Positions 1 through 12,250 of a stretch of 64,000 nucleotides of DNA are shown here, in pieces. Position 1 is the stretch's first letter; each line of letters starts with the position of its first letter. Made by a program: the position numbers and the translations under genes. Below the pieces are notes generated by a model, which worked only from the letters and a program-made list of their open reading frames with translations, ran no database searches and was not told where the DNA came from. This DNA comes from Blastomussa wellsi (lineage: Eukaryota > Cnidaria > Anthozoa > Scleractinia > Plerogyridae): the NCBI GenBank assembly GCA_947652115.1, contig OX393565.1, forward strand, positions 14,528,457-14,592,456, in the 5' to 3' direction.

Positions 1-840
1 ACGGGGTTGGCCCAAGGTTATGGTGAGAGTGAAATTGTTGATGGTGTTATTCGCTCAATTACCCCTGGCATGGTACTTAGGAGTTACCTCGAAACTTACA
101 AAGACTTGACATTGGATCGGTTAAAGAAAATCCTCCGTAGCCATTATGGTGCAAAGAATACATCAGAACTCTATCAAACACTGGCATCCTTATGTCAGAG
201 CCCAAAGGAGTCACCCCAGGCATTTTTGATGAATGCTCTTGATCTGAGGCAACAAATTCTGTTCGCATGTGGTGAAGAAGAAGATGAAACATCCCTGCAG
301 TATGACTCTGGCCACATACAACGCCTGTTTCTTCGGACAGTAGAAACTGGTTTACAGGATGAAAGTATTCGTGCTAAGATTCGCCCATTCCTGAAGGACT
401 CGAATGTGACAGATGAAGTGTTGATGCAACAGATGAGCATGGCTACCTCAGCAGAAAAGGAAAGGGACAAGAAACTGAAGAATAATACCAAGACCAAACC
501 ACCACCATTATCAGTGTCTGCAGTATCTGATGGCCCACCTAAAGAAAAGGAAGAAGGCAAGAAGTGCAGCCCTCAGAATGATCTTCTAACAGCTATAAGT
601 GCAATTAAGTCAGAAGTCGAGGCATTGAAAAGCGAGGTCAGGAAGAACAGCAGTCAAGGTGTACCTCCAGGCAAGTGGCCAGAGAGAAGAAGACCACCTT
701 TGTGTTCAAGCTGCCTCGAGAACAGAAAGGAATATTGCAATCACTGTTTTAAGTGTGGGAGCGAATCTCATCTGGCAAGGGGATGCAGGAAGCAGTTAAA
801 CAGGAATCGACTGCTCCCGCGAGACAGGAAGCAGTCGTAA
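1..840 (+). CDS. gag: Gag polyprotein of gypsy element, N-terminus outside the window
   Basis: Open from the first base of the window to TAA at 838-840, so the true start lies upstream. Gag forms the particle that packages element RNA. The fragment has a helical, retrotransposon-gag-like part, a Lys/Glu-rich linker at about residues 145-215 (counting from base 7) and a CCHC zinc knuckle C-x2-C-x4-H-x4-C encoded at 745-786. Extra cysteine pairs lie just upstream (CSSC and CNHC). The last 88 bases overlap pol in the -1 frame, and the overlap contains a slippery heptamer and stem-loop (see 795-855). Gag made without frameshifting ends about 18 residues after the knuckle. Confidence 0.85.
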   Translation, partial: TGLAQGYGESEIVDGVIRSITPGMVLRSYLETYKDLTLDRLKKILRSHYGAKNTSELYQTLASLCQSPKESPQAFLMNALDLRQQILFACGEEEDETSLQYDSGHIQRLFLRTVETGLQDESIRAKIRPFLKDSNVTDEVLMQQMSMATSAEKERDKKLKNNTKTKPPPLSVSAVSDGPPKEKEEGKKCSPQNDLLTAISAIKSEVEALKSEVRKNSSQGVPPGKWPERRRPPLCSSCLENRKEYCNHCFKCGSESHLARGCRKQLNRNRLLPRDRKQS

Positions 841-3800
841 ATCCACCAAAGTCTCACCAATGTAACCACTGCTGTAAAACTGGAGTAGAGCATGGACAAC
901 TTAAAAGATGTAGTCAGTGTCAGAGTGTATGGTATTGCTCCACGCGATGTCAAAAGGGACACTGGGCGGAACACAAGGTGTTGTGCCAAGCAATAAGTCA
1001 TCTTTCTGAGGCGAGTTCAAGTAAGTCAAAAGAGTTTGTAGACCCAGCCTGTGTTAGTCATTTAACTCCAAGTGAGCATGCTAAAGTTATTGGCCTTGTT
1101 GGCAAGAAGTGTATGGTGAAGTGCTTGCTCAATGACTGTGGATCTGAAATGTTATGGGACACGGGTGCCCAGGTTTCAATAATGTCAGTTGACTTTGTCC
1201 AAAGATGCTTAGGACAAGTAGCTATTAGACAGTTGTCAGAACTTCTGGATACAAGCTTAAGTTTAACAGCAGTGAATGGGTCTCAAATACCCTACATTGG
1301 GTGGGTGGAAGCCAGGGTGATGTTAACCCCTCCTGGTAGTGTTTGCAATCAAGAGGAACTGTTAGTGCCTTTTCTAGTGACATCAGAAAAATTGGACTGT
1401 CCCATTTTGGGATATAATGTCATTGAAGAGCTAGTAAGCCAGGACCAGAATCCAAACCCAACAATTTACAAGAGTTTCCCTGGAACAGATAAGGCAAAAG
1501 TAGATGCCTTGGTAAATTTCATTCAGAGTTCAAGCTCTGATGTCATTTGTAAAGTGAAGACTGGAAGGAGAGATGTGGTTATACCAAGGGATAGCACGAT
1601 TACTGTTAGTTGCCGTGCAGCTACAGGACCAGTAAACAAGCTAACACCAGTACTGTTTGAGCCAAATGAGTTGGCACAGGTACCAGAGGGTTTAGAAGTT
1701 AATGGAACTTTGTTAAATGTCAAACCAGGAAAGTCATCTAAGGTGCAGATTGCCGTATACAATGAGACAGACCATGATATTCTGCTTAAGAGCCGCACAC
1801 CGCTAGGAGTTCTTCAGGCAGTCAAATCAGTGACAGCAGCAGATGTTAGGCTGAGTGAATGTAGAACCCAGAATGACCAGCAATATTTTGAGAAACCTAA
1901 ACCTCAGGGACCAACAACTTCTCCTGAGCAGCAAAACAAAGAAAATGAAAACCCTCTTCCGGCAGTTGATCTCAGTGGTTTGGATCATGACCAGCGGACT
2001 GCAGCTGAAACAATGCTGAAAGAAGAGTACGAGTCATTCTCATCCAATGAAGAAGATATCGGCTGCATCCCTGATCTGGAAATGGAGATTAATCTGAATG
2101 ATAACCAACCAGTGCAAAAGAAGTACACCTCAATTCCTCGACCACTGTATCCAGAGGTGAAACAGTACATTGAAGACCTTCTGAACCAGAATTTCATCAC
2201 TGAATCCAAGTCTCCATATTCCTCTCCAGTTGTCTGTGTCCGCAAGAAGGACGGGTCTCTAAGGCTATGCATTGATTATCGAGAGCTAAATCGCAAGACT
2301 ATTGCTGACAGACATCCTATTCCTAGAGTCCAAGAGACCTTGGATAGTCTTGGTGGAAATAAGTGGTTCAGTGTACTTGACCAGGGTAAGGCGTATCATC
2401 AGGGGTTCGTAAACAGGGACAGTAGGGCAGCGACAGCATTCATTACACCGTGGGGGCTATGTGAATGGGTAAGGATCCCATTTGGATTGATGAACGCACC
2501 TGCGAATTTCCAGCGGTTTATGGAACGTTGTTTGGGTGAACTAAGGGACAAAGTGGCCATACCATACCTTGATGACATCATAGTGTTCAGTAGGACATTT
2601 GAGGAACACATCGAGCATCTGAGAACAGTATTGCGAAAGTTACGAGAACATGGAGTCAAGTTGAAGCCGCGCAAGTGTAGTTTGTTCAAACGTGAGGTCA
2701 AGTTTCTGGGAAGAGTTGTGTCAGGTGATGGTTACCAGATGGATCCAGGGCGTGTACAAGCTCTCGAGAAGTTGAAGGAGGTAACACCCAAAACTGTTGG
2801 TGAAGTAAGACAGCTTGCAGGAATACTAAGTTACTACCGAAGGTACATTAAAAACTTTGCTAAAATTGCGAAACCGATCTATGACTTGCTTACCAGCACG
2901 GGGAAGGATGGACAACAGCCCTCAAAGACGCCAATCGTTTGGGAAAGGGAACAGCAAGTAGCCCTTGAGAAGTTAGTGGGACACCTCAGTAATCCACCTG
3001 TTATGGCTTATCCAGATTTCTCAAAAGCATTTACTCTCCACACCGACGCAAGTAAAAATGGTCTTGGGGCAGTGTTGTACCAAAACCAGCATGGGATCAT
3101 GAGAGTTATTGCTTATGCTTCACGAGCACTGTCACCAGCTGAGAAGAAGTACCATCTTCACGCAGGAAAACTTGAGTTTCTTGCTCTAAAATGGGCAGTG
3201 ACTGAACAATTCCGTGACTACCTTTACTACTCACCAAAGTTTACTGTTTTCACTGATAACAATCCTTTGACATACATCCTAACATCAGCAAAACTGAACG
3301 CCACTGGTTTACGGTGGGTTAATGAACTGGCCGACTTCCATTTTGACATCAGGTATCGACCAGGAAAAGCCAATGCAGATGCTGACACCCTGTCTCGTAT
3401 GCCAATCAGCTTTGAGGACTATATGAAAAGTTGTTCGGAATTGGTTAATCAGGATGTTTTGGATGCTGTCACATTTTCAGTCCATGTAACCAACACCCCG
3501 CAGACTGCCTGGTTGTCATCCCTTACAGCAGTACACGACATGTTAAAGGAAGAGGCTGTAGGCATTCCAACTCTGCCACGTGATGAACTTGTCGCAGCTC
3601 AGCAAGAAGATCCATCAATTGCTCGTGTTTTACAGTTTATTAAAATCGGAAGACGTCCCACCTATCAGGAAAGGCAGCAAGAGTCAGCTATTGCCCGACA
3701 ACTCTTACACGAATGGAATAAACTGTTTATTGCTGAAGATGGAATTCTTTATCGGAAATATGGGTCTGGAGACAAAATGGTTTTACCCAAGAAATACCAC

Positions 3801-5429
3801 AAAAGGGTGTACGAAGAGCTACACGAGAACATGGGGCACTTGGGTGCCGACAGAGTAGTCGAACTAGCTAGAGAACGTTTCTATTGGCCGTTTATGAGAG
3901 CAGACATCACCCATTATGTCACAAAAGTGTGTCATTGCCTGAAGCAACGTAAGCCCGCAACTCATGTCAATGCACCACTTCAGCCTATCCTCTCCACAGC
4001 ACCTTTCCAACTCGTCTCCATGGATTATGTTCATCTCGAACCAAGCTCAGGCGGATACCAGTACATATTGGTAATCATGGATCACTACACTAGATTTGCC
4101 CAAGCATACGCCACCCGGGATAAATCTGCGAAGACCGCTGCTGACAAACTGTATAATGACTTTATCATGAGATTTGGATTTCCAGGAACCATACATCATG
4201 ACCAGGGCGGAGAGTTCGAAAACAAACTCTTCTACAACCTTGAGAAACTGAGTGGGATCAAACATTCGCGGACAACACCGTACCATCCACAAGGAAACGG
4301 GCAGGTCGAGAGGTTTAACCGAACACTTCTATCAATGCTGAGAGCCCTGCCAGAGAAACAGAAATCCCGTTGGCGTGACCATCTCAATAAAGTAGTCCAT
4401 GCATACAATTGCACTCGCCACGACTCTACTGGCTTCTCACCTTTCTATCTACTATTCGGTAGAACGCCAAGGCTACCCATCGACCTAATGTTTGGCTTGA
4501 AACCTCCAGAGGGATATTCTACATACCCTGAGTATGTTAGAAATTGGCGACGAGCAATGAAAGAAGCTTACGAACTAGCCTCCGCTCAGGCAAAGAAAAG
4601 TGCAGACATGGGGAAACAGCAGTATGACAAAAAAGTCAGACATACCACGCTGTGTGAAGGAGACCGTGTTCTTGTGCGAAACATGACGGAGCGTGGTGGC
4701 CCAGGAAAGTTACGCTCTTATTGGGAGCAAGAAATTCATGTTGTTACTCAGAAGAGGGAGGATATGCCAGTTTATGAGGTAAAACCAGAGACTGGTAATG
4801 GAAGGACAAGAGTTCTGCATCGCAACCTGCTACTGCCATGTTCCTTCTTACCTGTCGAGACACCACCTAAGTCATTCAAGAGTCGTCGCACGATGCCCAG
4901 GACAACCCGAAGGCAGCAGGCTTTACAAGAGGAAACAACCAGAACCACTGATGAGGACATCCCAGGTTTAACACCTGATCAACTTCAAGAATTTTATGAG
5001 TCTACGAGGAATCATGCTGAAGACAACTGCCAAACTGTTCCAGAGTTAGCTGAACAGGATACTTACCCTTGCCAAATTGATGGTCCAGGCTCAGAGGGAG
5101 AGGCTGAAGACACAGAGCAACCAAGTGGTGCGTTCGATGATGAAGCTGTAGATGGTGTACCTCTAAGACAGTCGCAACGTATAAGCAGACCACCTCTCAG
5201 GATGACCTATGATGCAATGGGACAACCATCCTTTCAACTCAGCTCCACAACAGGAATTCGAGGCATCACCGCGTCATATCCACAACAGTTATGGCAGCCT
5301 GTCCCGGTATCATGGATGATGCAACAACCTGTCTTTCAGCCCTTCAGTTACTTTGTACCTTTTCCAGTACCAGTTCCGCCAATGTATCCTGTGCCTACGT
5401 GGTGTTACCACCAAGCCTTATGGAATTGA
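753..5429 (+). CDS. pol: Pol polyprotein of gypsy element, with MYND finger
   Basis: About 1558 codons open in the -1 frame relative to gag. The frame opens after TAA at 750-752 without an ATG, consistent with expression as Gag-Pol by frameshifting. Counting from base 753: MYND-type zinc finger (about 37-78), aspartic protease with DTGA at 136-139, reverse transcriptase (about 480-660) with YLDD at 605-608, RNase H with its first Asp at 765, integrase zinc region (two His, then a tight C-x-C instead of C-x2-C), and the integrase core with D1091, D1150 and E1186 (35 residues between the last two). The tail after integrase is acidic, then Pro/Val/Tyr-rich; no chromodomain is evident. All catalytic residues I can place are present, so the protein looks functional. 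The MYND finger is the unusual part. Confidence 0.93.
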   Translation: MWERISSGKGMQEAVKQESTAPARQEAVVNPPKSHQCNHCCKTGVEHGQLKRCSQCQSVWYCSTRCQKGHWAEHKVLCQAISHLSEASSSKSKEFVDPACVSHLTPSEHAKVIGLVGKKCMVKCLLNDCGSEMLWDTGAQVSIMSVDFVQRCLGQVAIRQLSELLDTSLSLTAVNGSQIPYIGWVEARVMLTPPGSVCNQEELLVPFLVTSEKLDCPILGYNVIEELVSQDQNPNPTIYKSFPGTDKAKVDALVNFIQSSSSDVICKVKTGRRDVVIPRDSTITVSCRAATGPVNKLTPVLFEPNELAQVPEGLEVNGTLLNVKPGKSSKVQIAVYNETDHDILLKSRTPLGVLQAVKSVTAADVRLSECRTQNDQQYFEKPKPQGPTTSPEQQNKENENPLPAVDLSGLDHDQRTAAETMLKEEYESFSSNEEDIGCIPDLEMEINLNDNQPVQKKYTSIPRPLYPEVKQYIEDLLNQNFITESKSPYSSPVVCVRKKDGSLRLCIDYRELNRKTIADRHPIPRVQETLDSLGGNKWFSVLDQGKAYHQGFVNRDSRAATAFITPWGLCEWVRIPFGLMNAPANFQRFMERCLGELRDKVAIPYLDDIIVFSRTFEEHIEHLRTVLRKLREHGVKLKPRKCSLFKREVKFLGRVVSGDGYQMDPGRVQALEKLKEVTPKTVGEVRQLAGILSYYRRYIKNFAKIAKPIYDLLTSTGKDGQQPSKTPIVWEREQQVALEKLVGHLSNPPVMAYPDFSKAFTLHTDASKNGLGAVLYQNQHGIMRVIAYASRALSPAEKKYHLHAGKLEFLALKWAVTEQFRDYLYYSPKFTVFTDNNPLTYILTSAKLNATGLRWVNELADFHFDIRYRPGKANADADTLSRMPISFEDYMKSCSELVNQDVLDAVTFSVHVTNTPQTAWLSSLTAVHDMLKEEAVGIPTLPRDELVAAQQEDPSIARVLQFIKIGRRPTYQERQQESAIARQLLHEWNKLFIAEDGILYRKYGSGDKMVLPKKYHKRVYEELHENMGHLGADRVVELARERFYWPFMRADITHYVTKVCHCLKQRKPATHVNAPLQPILSTAPFQLVSMDYVHLEPSSGGYQYILVIMDHYTRFAQAYATRDKSAKTAADKLYNDFIMRFGFPGTIHHDQGGEFENKLFYNLEKLSGIKHSRTTPYHPQGNGQVERFNRTLLSMLRALPEKQKSRWRDHLNKVVHAYNCTRHDSTGFSPFYLLFGRTPRLPIDLMFGLKPPEGYSTYPEYVRNWRRAMKEAYELASAQAKKSADMGKQQYDKKVRHTTLCEGDRVLVRNMTERGGPGKLRSYWEQEIHVVTQKREDMPVYEVKPETGNGRTRVLHRNLLLPCSFLPVETPPKSFKSRRTMPRTTRRQQALQEETTRTTDEDIPGLTPDQLQEFYESTRNHAEDNCQTVPELAEQDTYPCQIDGPGSEGEAEDTEQPSGAFDDEAVDGVPLRQSQRISRPPLRMTYDAMGQPSFQLSSTTGIRGITASYPQQLWQPVPVSWMMQQPVFQPFSYFVPFPVPVPPMYPVPTWCYHQALWN
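795..855 (+). promoter_or_regulatory. Predicted -1 frameshift signal (slippery heptamer plus pseudoknot)
   Basis: In the gag frame the heptamer reads G TTA AAC (795-801), the slippery sequence known from equine arteritis virus. After a 6-nt spacer, an 8-bp stem pairs 808-815 with 830-837. Loop bases GAGAC (821-825) are complementary to GTCTC (851-855), allowing a 5-bp second stem and thus an H-type pseudoknot. Slipping at TTA-AAC moves ribosomes exactly into the pol frame. The complementarity is read directly from the sequence; function is inferred. Confidence 0.7.
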
Positions 5430-5830
5430 GAGAAAGGAACTGATTTGGACCAATTAACTATGTTCGTTTTTGATAAGACTGATAAATGTTTCCTGTTTAG
5501 TATTGTATAACTTTGCATCACATTTCGTTTGTTTTAAGAGGTACAGCCTTGATTTATTAGGAGATTTTTTTTTCTCTATCTCAACATGTTCTTTGTACGG
5601 ACAAATCAATGTTATAGTTATAGGCGCGTTATCGAACAGTGCAGTGCAGCAAAGATGAAACAGTAAAATTTGGATAACTAAGCGAACATTCTGGCCTGAT
5701 CAACCAGATAACTTGGTTAACCCATTATTGAGATACAAGCATACGAGGAACTGTTATACGAGATAACCTACAAGAGACTATGGTCTATTCTTTCCTGTTG
5801 AGGACAACATCTTTTTCCAGTGGGGGAGAA
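5430..5830 (+). other. Gypsy 3' untranslated internal region and polypurine tract
   Basis: Between the pol stop and the LTR there is no convincing gene. The polypurine tract (5820-5830, GTGGGGGAGAA) directly abuts the LTR TG and would prime plus-strand DNA synthesis. Confidence 0.8.
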
Positions 5831-6268
5831 TGTAGAGAACTGGAACTAGTTAAGAGATACCGAAAAGGACTGGCCCGAGTCGAGATGATGAAATCACATC
5901 TGTAATCACAAGATGGCGGAAAGCGCCACGTATTAAAAGAGTAATATGTTTGGTTTTGTGGTTGATTTAGGCGTTAACTTAACATACCCAATGGTTTAAC
6001 ATGAAGCGACATGTTTTGTTACTTCTTCAAATTCTTTTTAAATCATTCATTTTATGACCAACTTGAAGCTTTTTAATGCAAATTCTGTAGATTGTATTTT
6101 GCTTTTTATTTTTATGATTGCATCACCAGAACCGTTCATTGTAAATAGTTTTGATTTAATTATCATATAAGTTATTAATAAAGAAGTTTGTTTACTTTAG
6201 AGATTGTTCCAGGAATATTTACGAAGAAGCTGGTTCTCTCGCACGCCTTTTTCGCGTGGTTCATTACA
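5831..6268 (+). repeat. 3' LTR of gypsy element
   Basis: 438 bases starting TGTAG directly after the polypurine tract and ending TTACA, with TGTA/TACA terminal inversion. A polyadenylation signal AATAAA lies at 6177-6182. The end was placed by the TG...CA rule because the 5' LTR is not in the window. Confidence 0.8.
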
Positions 6269-7337
6269 GAGCGAACAACACAATCGCGTCGTTTAGGTCA
6301 AGCTGAAATGTCTGCATTATTAATAATATAAAAAAATAAACTGAACAAGTGTACTGTTTTGAAATTCCTACTACAATAACCGAGGTTGAGAATTTACTAA
6401 AACAATTATTCCATTCACCCTGGTTGGATATGAGGTGATTATAACCACGCGCGCATTGGTTATTTATCGCGTCGTAATATAATAATGAGAAATAATAATA
6501 ATAATAATAAATACGCCTCACCACTGAGTTTAGAAAATCACGATTGCTATTACATTTGCTTAGGAATAATGATTGCCCTTAAACAGAATAACAACTTTTT
6601 ATTTTAAGTAAAAATAGAACTAAAAAATGATCAGTCCCCAGTGGCTTTATTGAACTACCGTGTGGCTTCTTGAAATGAGTTATACACAAATGTTGACGGA
6701 AAGTATGGTGTCTTTATTATTTAAAAAAATTCAGAGACGTAGAAGGTAATGAGAGTGTTCTTCGGTTTCAGACAAGGTTGTTTAGACAATAAACAGATCA
6801 GCCAGGGCTTTAAGATCGTATAGTGATTCACACCTAATTAGGAACAAAATAATAACATCACGCTAGATCATAGCCTAAATTGTCGTAACCATACCGCTAA
6901 GAAAGACCCTTGATCTGTTTTACTCCAAAAGAAGTAGCAAAATGCGGGGCAAAAAGTAAATAAAGAGCATAAGAGAACAAAATAGTTTATCATTGCGCAT
7001 GGAAAATGTTTACCTTTTTAAATTCACGTTGTGAATTGTTGTTGCGAAGTATATAGATAAAAACAATATTTTATCTCACTCACTCACTCACTCAGGTCGT
7101 TCTAAGACGGGACCTGACATGACTGCTCCACACCTCGCGGCTGCTCATCAACGTGGCCAGTTCGGTGACGCTCGTCGCTCCCGTGTCCCTCTTCAATCAG
7201 TTATGTTGAATAACAAGGTTAAAACGCCAAGCCAAAGACAATGGCTTTATTTATGAACACTTGTCTATTAAAAAATAAATAACGTTATTTAGAGAGGAAG
7301 CCACATCAGGCCTTGGCTGGTTTTCGTGCAGGTCTTC
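6269..7337. other. Non-coding DNA after the gypsy element
   Basis: No gene recognised. It holds an (AAT)n microsatellite at about 6491-6511 and a (TCAC)n run at about 7074-7095. Open frames here are short and without motifs. Confidence 0.6.
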
Positions 7338-7455
7338 TATCCAAGTAGGCTCGATTGCCAGCCGCTGTTCGGGAACCGGAGCCCGCGCTCGGCTTCTCGG
7401 GGAGGAACGAAGACCGGACTCGAGAGGACAGCGCGGAAATCGAGCCTACTATCCA
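7338..7455. mobile_element. Compact GC-rich inverted-repeat element
   Basis: Perfect 13-bp inverted repeats (7344-7356 and 7438-7450) enclose a GC-rich core of about 80 bases in otherwise AT-rich DNA. TATCCA is present on both sides (7338-7343 and 7450-7455) and may be a target duplication, though it overlaps the right arm by one base. Family unknown; too short to code. Confidence 0.6.
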
Positions 7456-9414
7456 GGTAAAATTAAAAAAATTGGAATTTAAAAATGTCAGAACAAAACG
7501 AGACTAAGTGGCGCCAGTAGTTACGTGATCAAAAAGGCGAAATCACTAAAGGATAATCATTGATTTTGATAGTTATTGTTTTGAAGAAGACGATCAGATA
7601 TATAGAGCCCCGACTAAACTTTCAGAAACAAATATTCAGAATCTCGAGCTAGAATTTTTGGCATTGATACAAACAGTTTAACACTAAAGTAGAAATGTCA
7701 ATAAAACATGATAAAGAAACGGGTGTTGCAAAAGACACTAAACAGAGTAACGGAGTAGCGAGAAACCGGGTAACGTGAAAAAAATCAGTAGGTTGAAAAA
7801 TGAAAACTACTAAAACATAGAAAAATGACCAAAAAACAAAAAATGTATAAATCAACAACTGAATTATTGACATTGATGATATGACTCTGTTGAAATACTA
7901 CAAGATCGATTAGCACACAAGGTGTACAATGATTATTTTTATATGTTATTTGTATTATATATGTTATATATATGTCATGTTATTATTAACATAGGATATT
8001 GCACGATCTCGAGTACAAATTGTGATCAATAGGTACGAGTAATGTTTTGAAAGTTCTCAAATTTGCACGAGCCTTTATTTTTTGTTTATAGTACATTCAA
8101 CAACATTAGAAGAAAACAGTCCATATCTGTTTCTTACCTCTGAATAAAATCGCTGAAGAATTTTGTCGAATTCTTCCGCCGAATATTCTTCAAGATTAGG
8201 GTTAAATTTGTGCTCTTCAGCCCAGCTGCACTATACATTTATCCAGGTTTGTGTGCTTTTCTTTGTATTTTCGTTGGTTGCTGTTTCTTTAAGTTTTTGA
8301 AGCTCTTTCTCGAAAGCAAAACTGTCGGCCATTTTGTCTCACCATTTCAAATTTGCCTCGCTTGCCCGCGTTACTATGGAAACGTAATACGTACCCTGCA
8401 ATTTGGGCTTAATTGTACTGCTCTCGTCCAATCAGAATAAAGTGATTTTGTTGAGTGTACTATAATATATTAAATACTATATATGGTATACGTTAAACGT
8501 GTATTATTTAAGCAACAGGCCACACTTTATAGGGCTTTACCGGCGTAAAAAAACAACGCGGGATGTTGGAAGAACACGAGAAAAGCTTTTAAATCACGAG
8601 CCATCGTATCAGGAATGAAACCCGTGTTTCTTCGGGTTTCTTTTTTTTACTGAGTGACAGACTTTGCAGAAAGTAAGTAACCTTTGAATAAAACGATAGT
8701 TGAAAATATTATGTCATCCTGGTGAAAACAGAAACTGCTTATTTTCGTCGTATTCATTACTTTCGGTTCCCTGTGTGTTTCTGTTCTTTCCTCAAGTTAT
8801 GGTGGGCACGAAACTAAGTTCATTTTAATAATCCACCTTTGTGCATTAAGATCGTTTATGAGAATTACATCGTCTTGGTTAAGGTGGCTCATCTGAGTTT
8901 TTCAGAACTACACCAGCCCAGCTTTAAAAAGCTAATACTTCACTGTCTTAGGTCGTTCGGGCAAGATTTTTCGCGCATTTACTAGCGATTGAATAATGTT
9001 ACCAAAAATGTTGATTTCATTGGCATCGGTGTTACTATAGCAACAAAATGATGACGTCATGTTTTCTGAAAATCAGCATTTTTCTCGAAATCTAGACCTA
9101 AACTTTTAAAACGAATCAACGTCCCTTCTAGTTTTTATGTAGATCTTCAACACTGCAAAAGTTTGAAAAAGTTATATGAGACCGTTTTTGAAAGAAAGCT
9201 AGTTGAATAGTTTAACAAGTTCGCCTTAGTACGTGTTGGTTCGGAGATTCCAGCGACTCCCTGTAGATTGAAACAATGTCCTCTCCATGTTTTATACCTT
9301 TGGCATAGAACAACTTTCCTGACAGGTTTCATCCAGTTTGCTTCACTAGATTTCTCTCTACGGACTCAAAAAATAATGTCTTTAATATTCATGATCACGC
9401 CTCGTTGACTATTC

Positions 9415-9449
<35 letters not shown>

Positions 9450-10610
9450 TTAGTAGAAACTCTAAAGGATTGCAGTCCAAAACCTACAATAATTACAATC
9501 TGGGATGCATCGGAAGCAATACTGACTTAATGCGTGATAATGATACCCGGGTGATTACCCGGATTAAGCAGTAAATTTGGCGTACTTTTTCAGTTAAGTC
9601 ATTCATTTTCATTTTTAGGTACGAAACATCTGAATGAAGAACTCAGTATATATCAATACATCAAATGCCCGCAATCTCATGAAACTATAAACGAGACAAA
9701 AAATTAAAAGTATACTTTACTTTCTTACAATAAGATGGATGATAAAGAACTAATTGATAATCGAACGAACAAAAGTCTAGGTCTAGCACATGTCAAAGGA
9801 AACAATCACGAAGGCCATGAAATATCCGATATACTGTGTTATATAACAGGTTATGATTTCGATATCAGTAAGAAATCAAAGGCTCCTATGAGCCCGCTCA
9901 TGGATGAATAGGATGAATGTAGAAAAGTTAGTTGAATAAAAAAGAAGAGGAATTGATCATTGTGGAGTTCTTTTTGGCACAGTAGTGACACAGTTTGATG
10001 CATAGGTTTGATGTCAAATGGTTGCTTATTGACACCCTTTTGGTGGCTGAATGTGTTCTCTGGTAAAATCATTTTAGAAATTATAAATAATTATTTATTA
10101 CATATTTGAAAATATATTTCAACAGAGCGCAACAACAAAAATCAAGATGAAAATTGTTCTTATTTGGAGCATTTTCTTTCTTATTAGGTCCACTGAAATA
10201 CTGACTGCCATAATGTAGCACCAGGTAGCAGCTAAAAGGAGACATTCTAGCAAACAGTCTCCTATATACATGCAGATTATACAACAACACAATCTTTACA
10301 GCAGCCGGACACACATGTGGGGTCGAGCGCCATATACCAAGTCAATAGCAAGTCCCGAAGTACGTAACAAAGAACACAACAATGGGGCCTAGCCCTTAGC
10401 ACAATAGACGCCACACAACAGAACGGCAGAATAGTGCATTTATTATATGGCCGTGTCTCACGTGGACTGGAAACTAGCGAGTTCACGAATTTCATTGGCT
10501 AAAATCGATATTTTCCGTGGTCTAGATTTTCCCATCTAGACCGGGGGTCAGAAAGTTACAAGCAAAACATGAACACATTGTATCCTTTTGTGTAAAAATA
10601 CTAAATGGAA
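7456..10610. other. Non-coding AT-rich DNA
   Basis: No gene recognised; all frames are short. A segment at about 8557-8602 matches, with a few differences, the repeat at 38559-38606, so it is a dispersed repeat copy. Otherwise I see nothing. Confidence 0.55.
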
Positions 10611-10850
10611 AATAGACAATATTCGTATTCTCCGACGGCCCTAGGGCGAGAGCCTTCTGAACATGAATGCGAGGCTAATGCGGGGAACTTCGCTCGGAAT
10701 ACAAAGAAACATGGGTAAAATTGCAGCTCGTGTGCCGGAAAACCAAAACAGCATTGAAAGTTGCAAGGCTCTGGAGTTTGGAAGTGATCTGCAGGTTAGA
10801 ACATGCAAAAAAATTGGTAGGAGTGATCGAGAAGATTCACAGATTAATTC
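10611..10850 (+). repeat. Dispersed repeat of unknown type, copy 1
   Basis: About 240 bases that recur in inverted orientation at 11205-11456 with many substitutions and small indels. Its one longer reading frame begins with ATG at 10663, and the inverted copy encodes a related peptide (both begin MNARLMRG). No known domain recognised. Confidence 0.65.
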
Positions 10851-11204
10851 ATCTGACAGGAGATTGCGAGTCAGTCGGGAGTTAATATCCTCAATCTGCA
10901 GCGAAATACTTTTTAACTATTTTGTCAAAAAAAAATGATTCTGATTCTGTTTAGTCTTTGATGACCATCTGATTTCGCTCTCACTCGCGGCACATTTCTT
11001 TAATCGCTAAACTGACCAAAACTTCCACATTAGCGTGGAGCCAAAAACATCAAAAGTTCGGTCCAAAAACCAGCTTTTCGTTTTACTTTAGCGACAGTGG
11101 TGTCCATAGTTTGAAGATCATTTAATTTTCTCCCTTCAAAAAAGGTCTATAAGTTAACAGAATAGCAAATAGTAGAAAGTGTGCGTGACGAGTATGAGTA
11201 GCCG

Positions 11205-11456
11205 TTCGAGCCTTCTCTGTCACTCCTGCCACATTTTTTTGCATTTTTGTTTAATACTGCTATTCCCCTTGCCTGTAGATCACTTGTAAGCTCCAGAACA
11301 TTGAAGCATTTAATGCTGTTTTGTTTTTCCGGCACCCGAGCTATAATTTTTCTAATGTTTCTTTGTATTTTCGAGCGAATTCCCCGCATTAGCCTCGCAT
11401 TCATATTTAGAAGGCTCTCGCCCCAGGGCCGTCGGGGAATACGAATATTGTCTATT
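11205..11456 (-). repeat. Dispersed repeat of unknown type, copy 2 (inverted)
   Basis: Diverged inverted copy of 10611-10850. Similarity begins near AATAGACAATATTCGTATTC (here on the minus strand) and continues through the shared segment encoding MNARLMRG and SDLQ. The minus-strand frame stays open for 150 codons (11147-11599), past both limits of the similarity. Family unknown. Confidence 0.65.
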
Positions 11457-11600
11457 AAAAAAGCTTGACAAGAATAAAAGTAAAGATACCACCTAATTCT
11501 TTGCAAATTTAAGTTCAGCTCATCGTCGTTGGCAAACAGCGAGAACGAAGCGGTGTCGTTAAGCAAATTTAAGTTTCCGTTTGGCCATATAATAAACATC

Positions 11601-11702
11601 TTATTAACCGAGCTTAGTCGGTCTGTATGGGAGAATCTTGTCTGTACTCACGACCTCGGTCAAGATTCTCCCATACAGACCTCCCGCTCGGTTAATTAAT
11701 AA
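11601..11702. mobile_element. Hairpin MITE-like element
   Basis: A 20-bp perfect inverted repeat (11621-11640 with 11661-11680) lies inside outer arms reading TTATTAACCGAGC and its near complement (11686-11702). The whole can fold into one long hairpin. No coding capacity. Confidence 0.7.
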
Positions 11703-12157
11703 GAGCTAAATATTGACTTGATGACCTGATGAGCTAAACATCACCCCACACCATGGCCGTAAACGGCACCGAGAGCGCTGTTTTTCACTTCGCTGACAAA
11801 TGTTTTATTTATTTAAGAAAACGCAACGTAATTACACCGGTCACGCGAGATTCCTGTCGTTTCTGGTAAATTAGCCAATCAAATTGTAAGCAATTGTTGG
11901 GAATCGAAGATCAGATTGAAAGGACAGTTTTATCGGACAAGTGTGTTTTCTGCCTTTAAGTAAGAACTGGAAAATAACTCGCCTAAAGCGGAATAACGCC
12001 TTACAGAATTGTGAGTATATCGACATTATATTCTAGAGAGCTTAAATTCGATTTTTAAGTCGTTTTATAGGCGATCCACACGTGTATTTTTCGCTTTCAG
12101 TTGACTAGCTAGCGTGCGAAAAAATTTTAAATTTATTTTATATATTTTTTTATTTCC
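11703..12157. other. Non-coding DNA
   Basis: No gene or repeat recognised. Confidence 0.5.
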
Positions 12158-12230
12158 AACTCGAAGTCCAACTCGAACTCGAACTCGAAATCCAACTCGA
12201 AGTCGAACTCGAACTCGAATCCAAACTCGA
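12158..12230 (+). repeat. ACTCGA-type hexanucleotide tandem repeat
   Basis: About twelve imperfect copies of a 6-bp unit (AACTCG with AGTCCA-type variants). Directly followed by the 25-bp minisatellite. Confidence 0.8.
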
Positions 12231-12250
12231 TGGTTCATTTCTCCCTTTCT

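Larger units (their letters stand above)
1..6268 (+). mobile_element. Ty3/gypsy LTR retrotransposon, 5' part outside the window
   Basis: The 3' six kilobases of a gypsy-type retrotransposon. In order it shows the C-terminal half of gag with a zinc knuckle, a pol frame reading protease, reverse transcriptase, RNase H and integrase (gypsy order, integrase last), a polypurine tract and a 3' LTR. No env frame follows pol; the roughly 400 bases between pol and the LTR hold only a 62-codon open stretch without recognisable motifs. Both coding frames are unbroken, so the copy may be young, but with the 5' LTR outside the window LTR divergence cannot be judged. The bases after the LTR (GAGCG) are the expected target duplication and should recur just before the missing 5' LTR. 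Confidence 0.95.

Noticed and set aside
5470..5658. Small open frame after gypsy pol as a possible env
   Set aside because: 62 codons, no signal peptide with glycoprotein features, no conserved motif.
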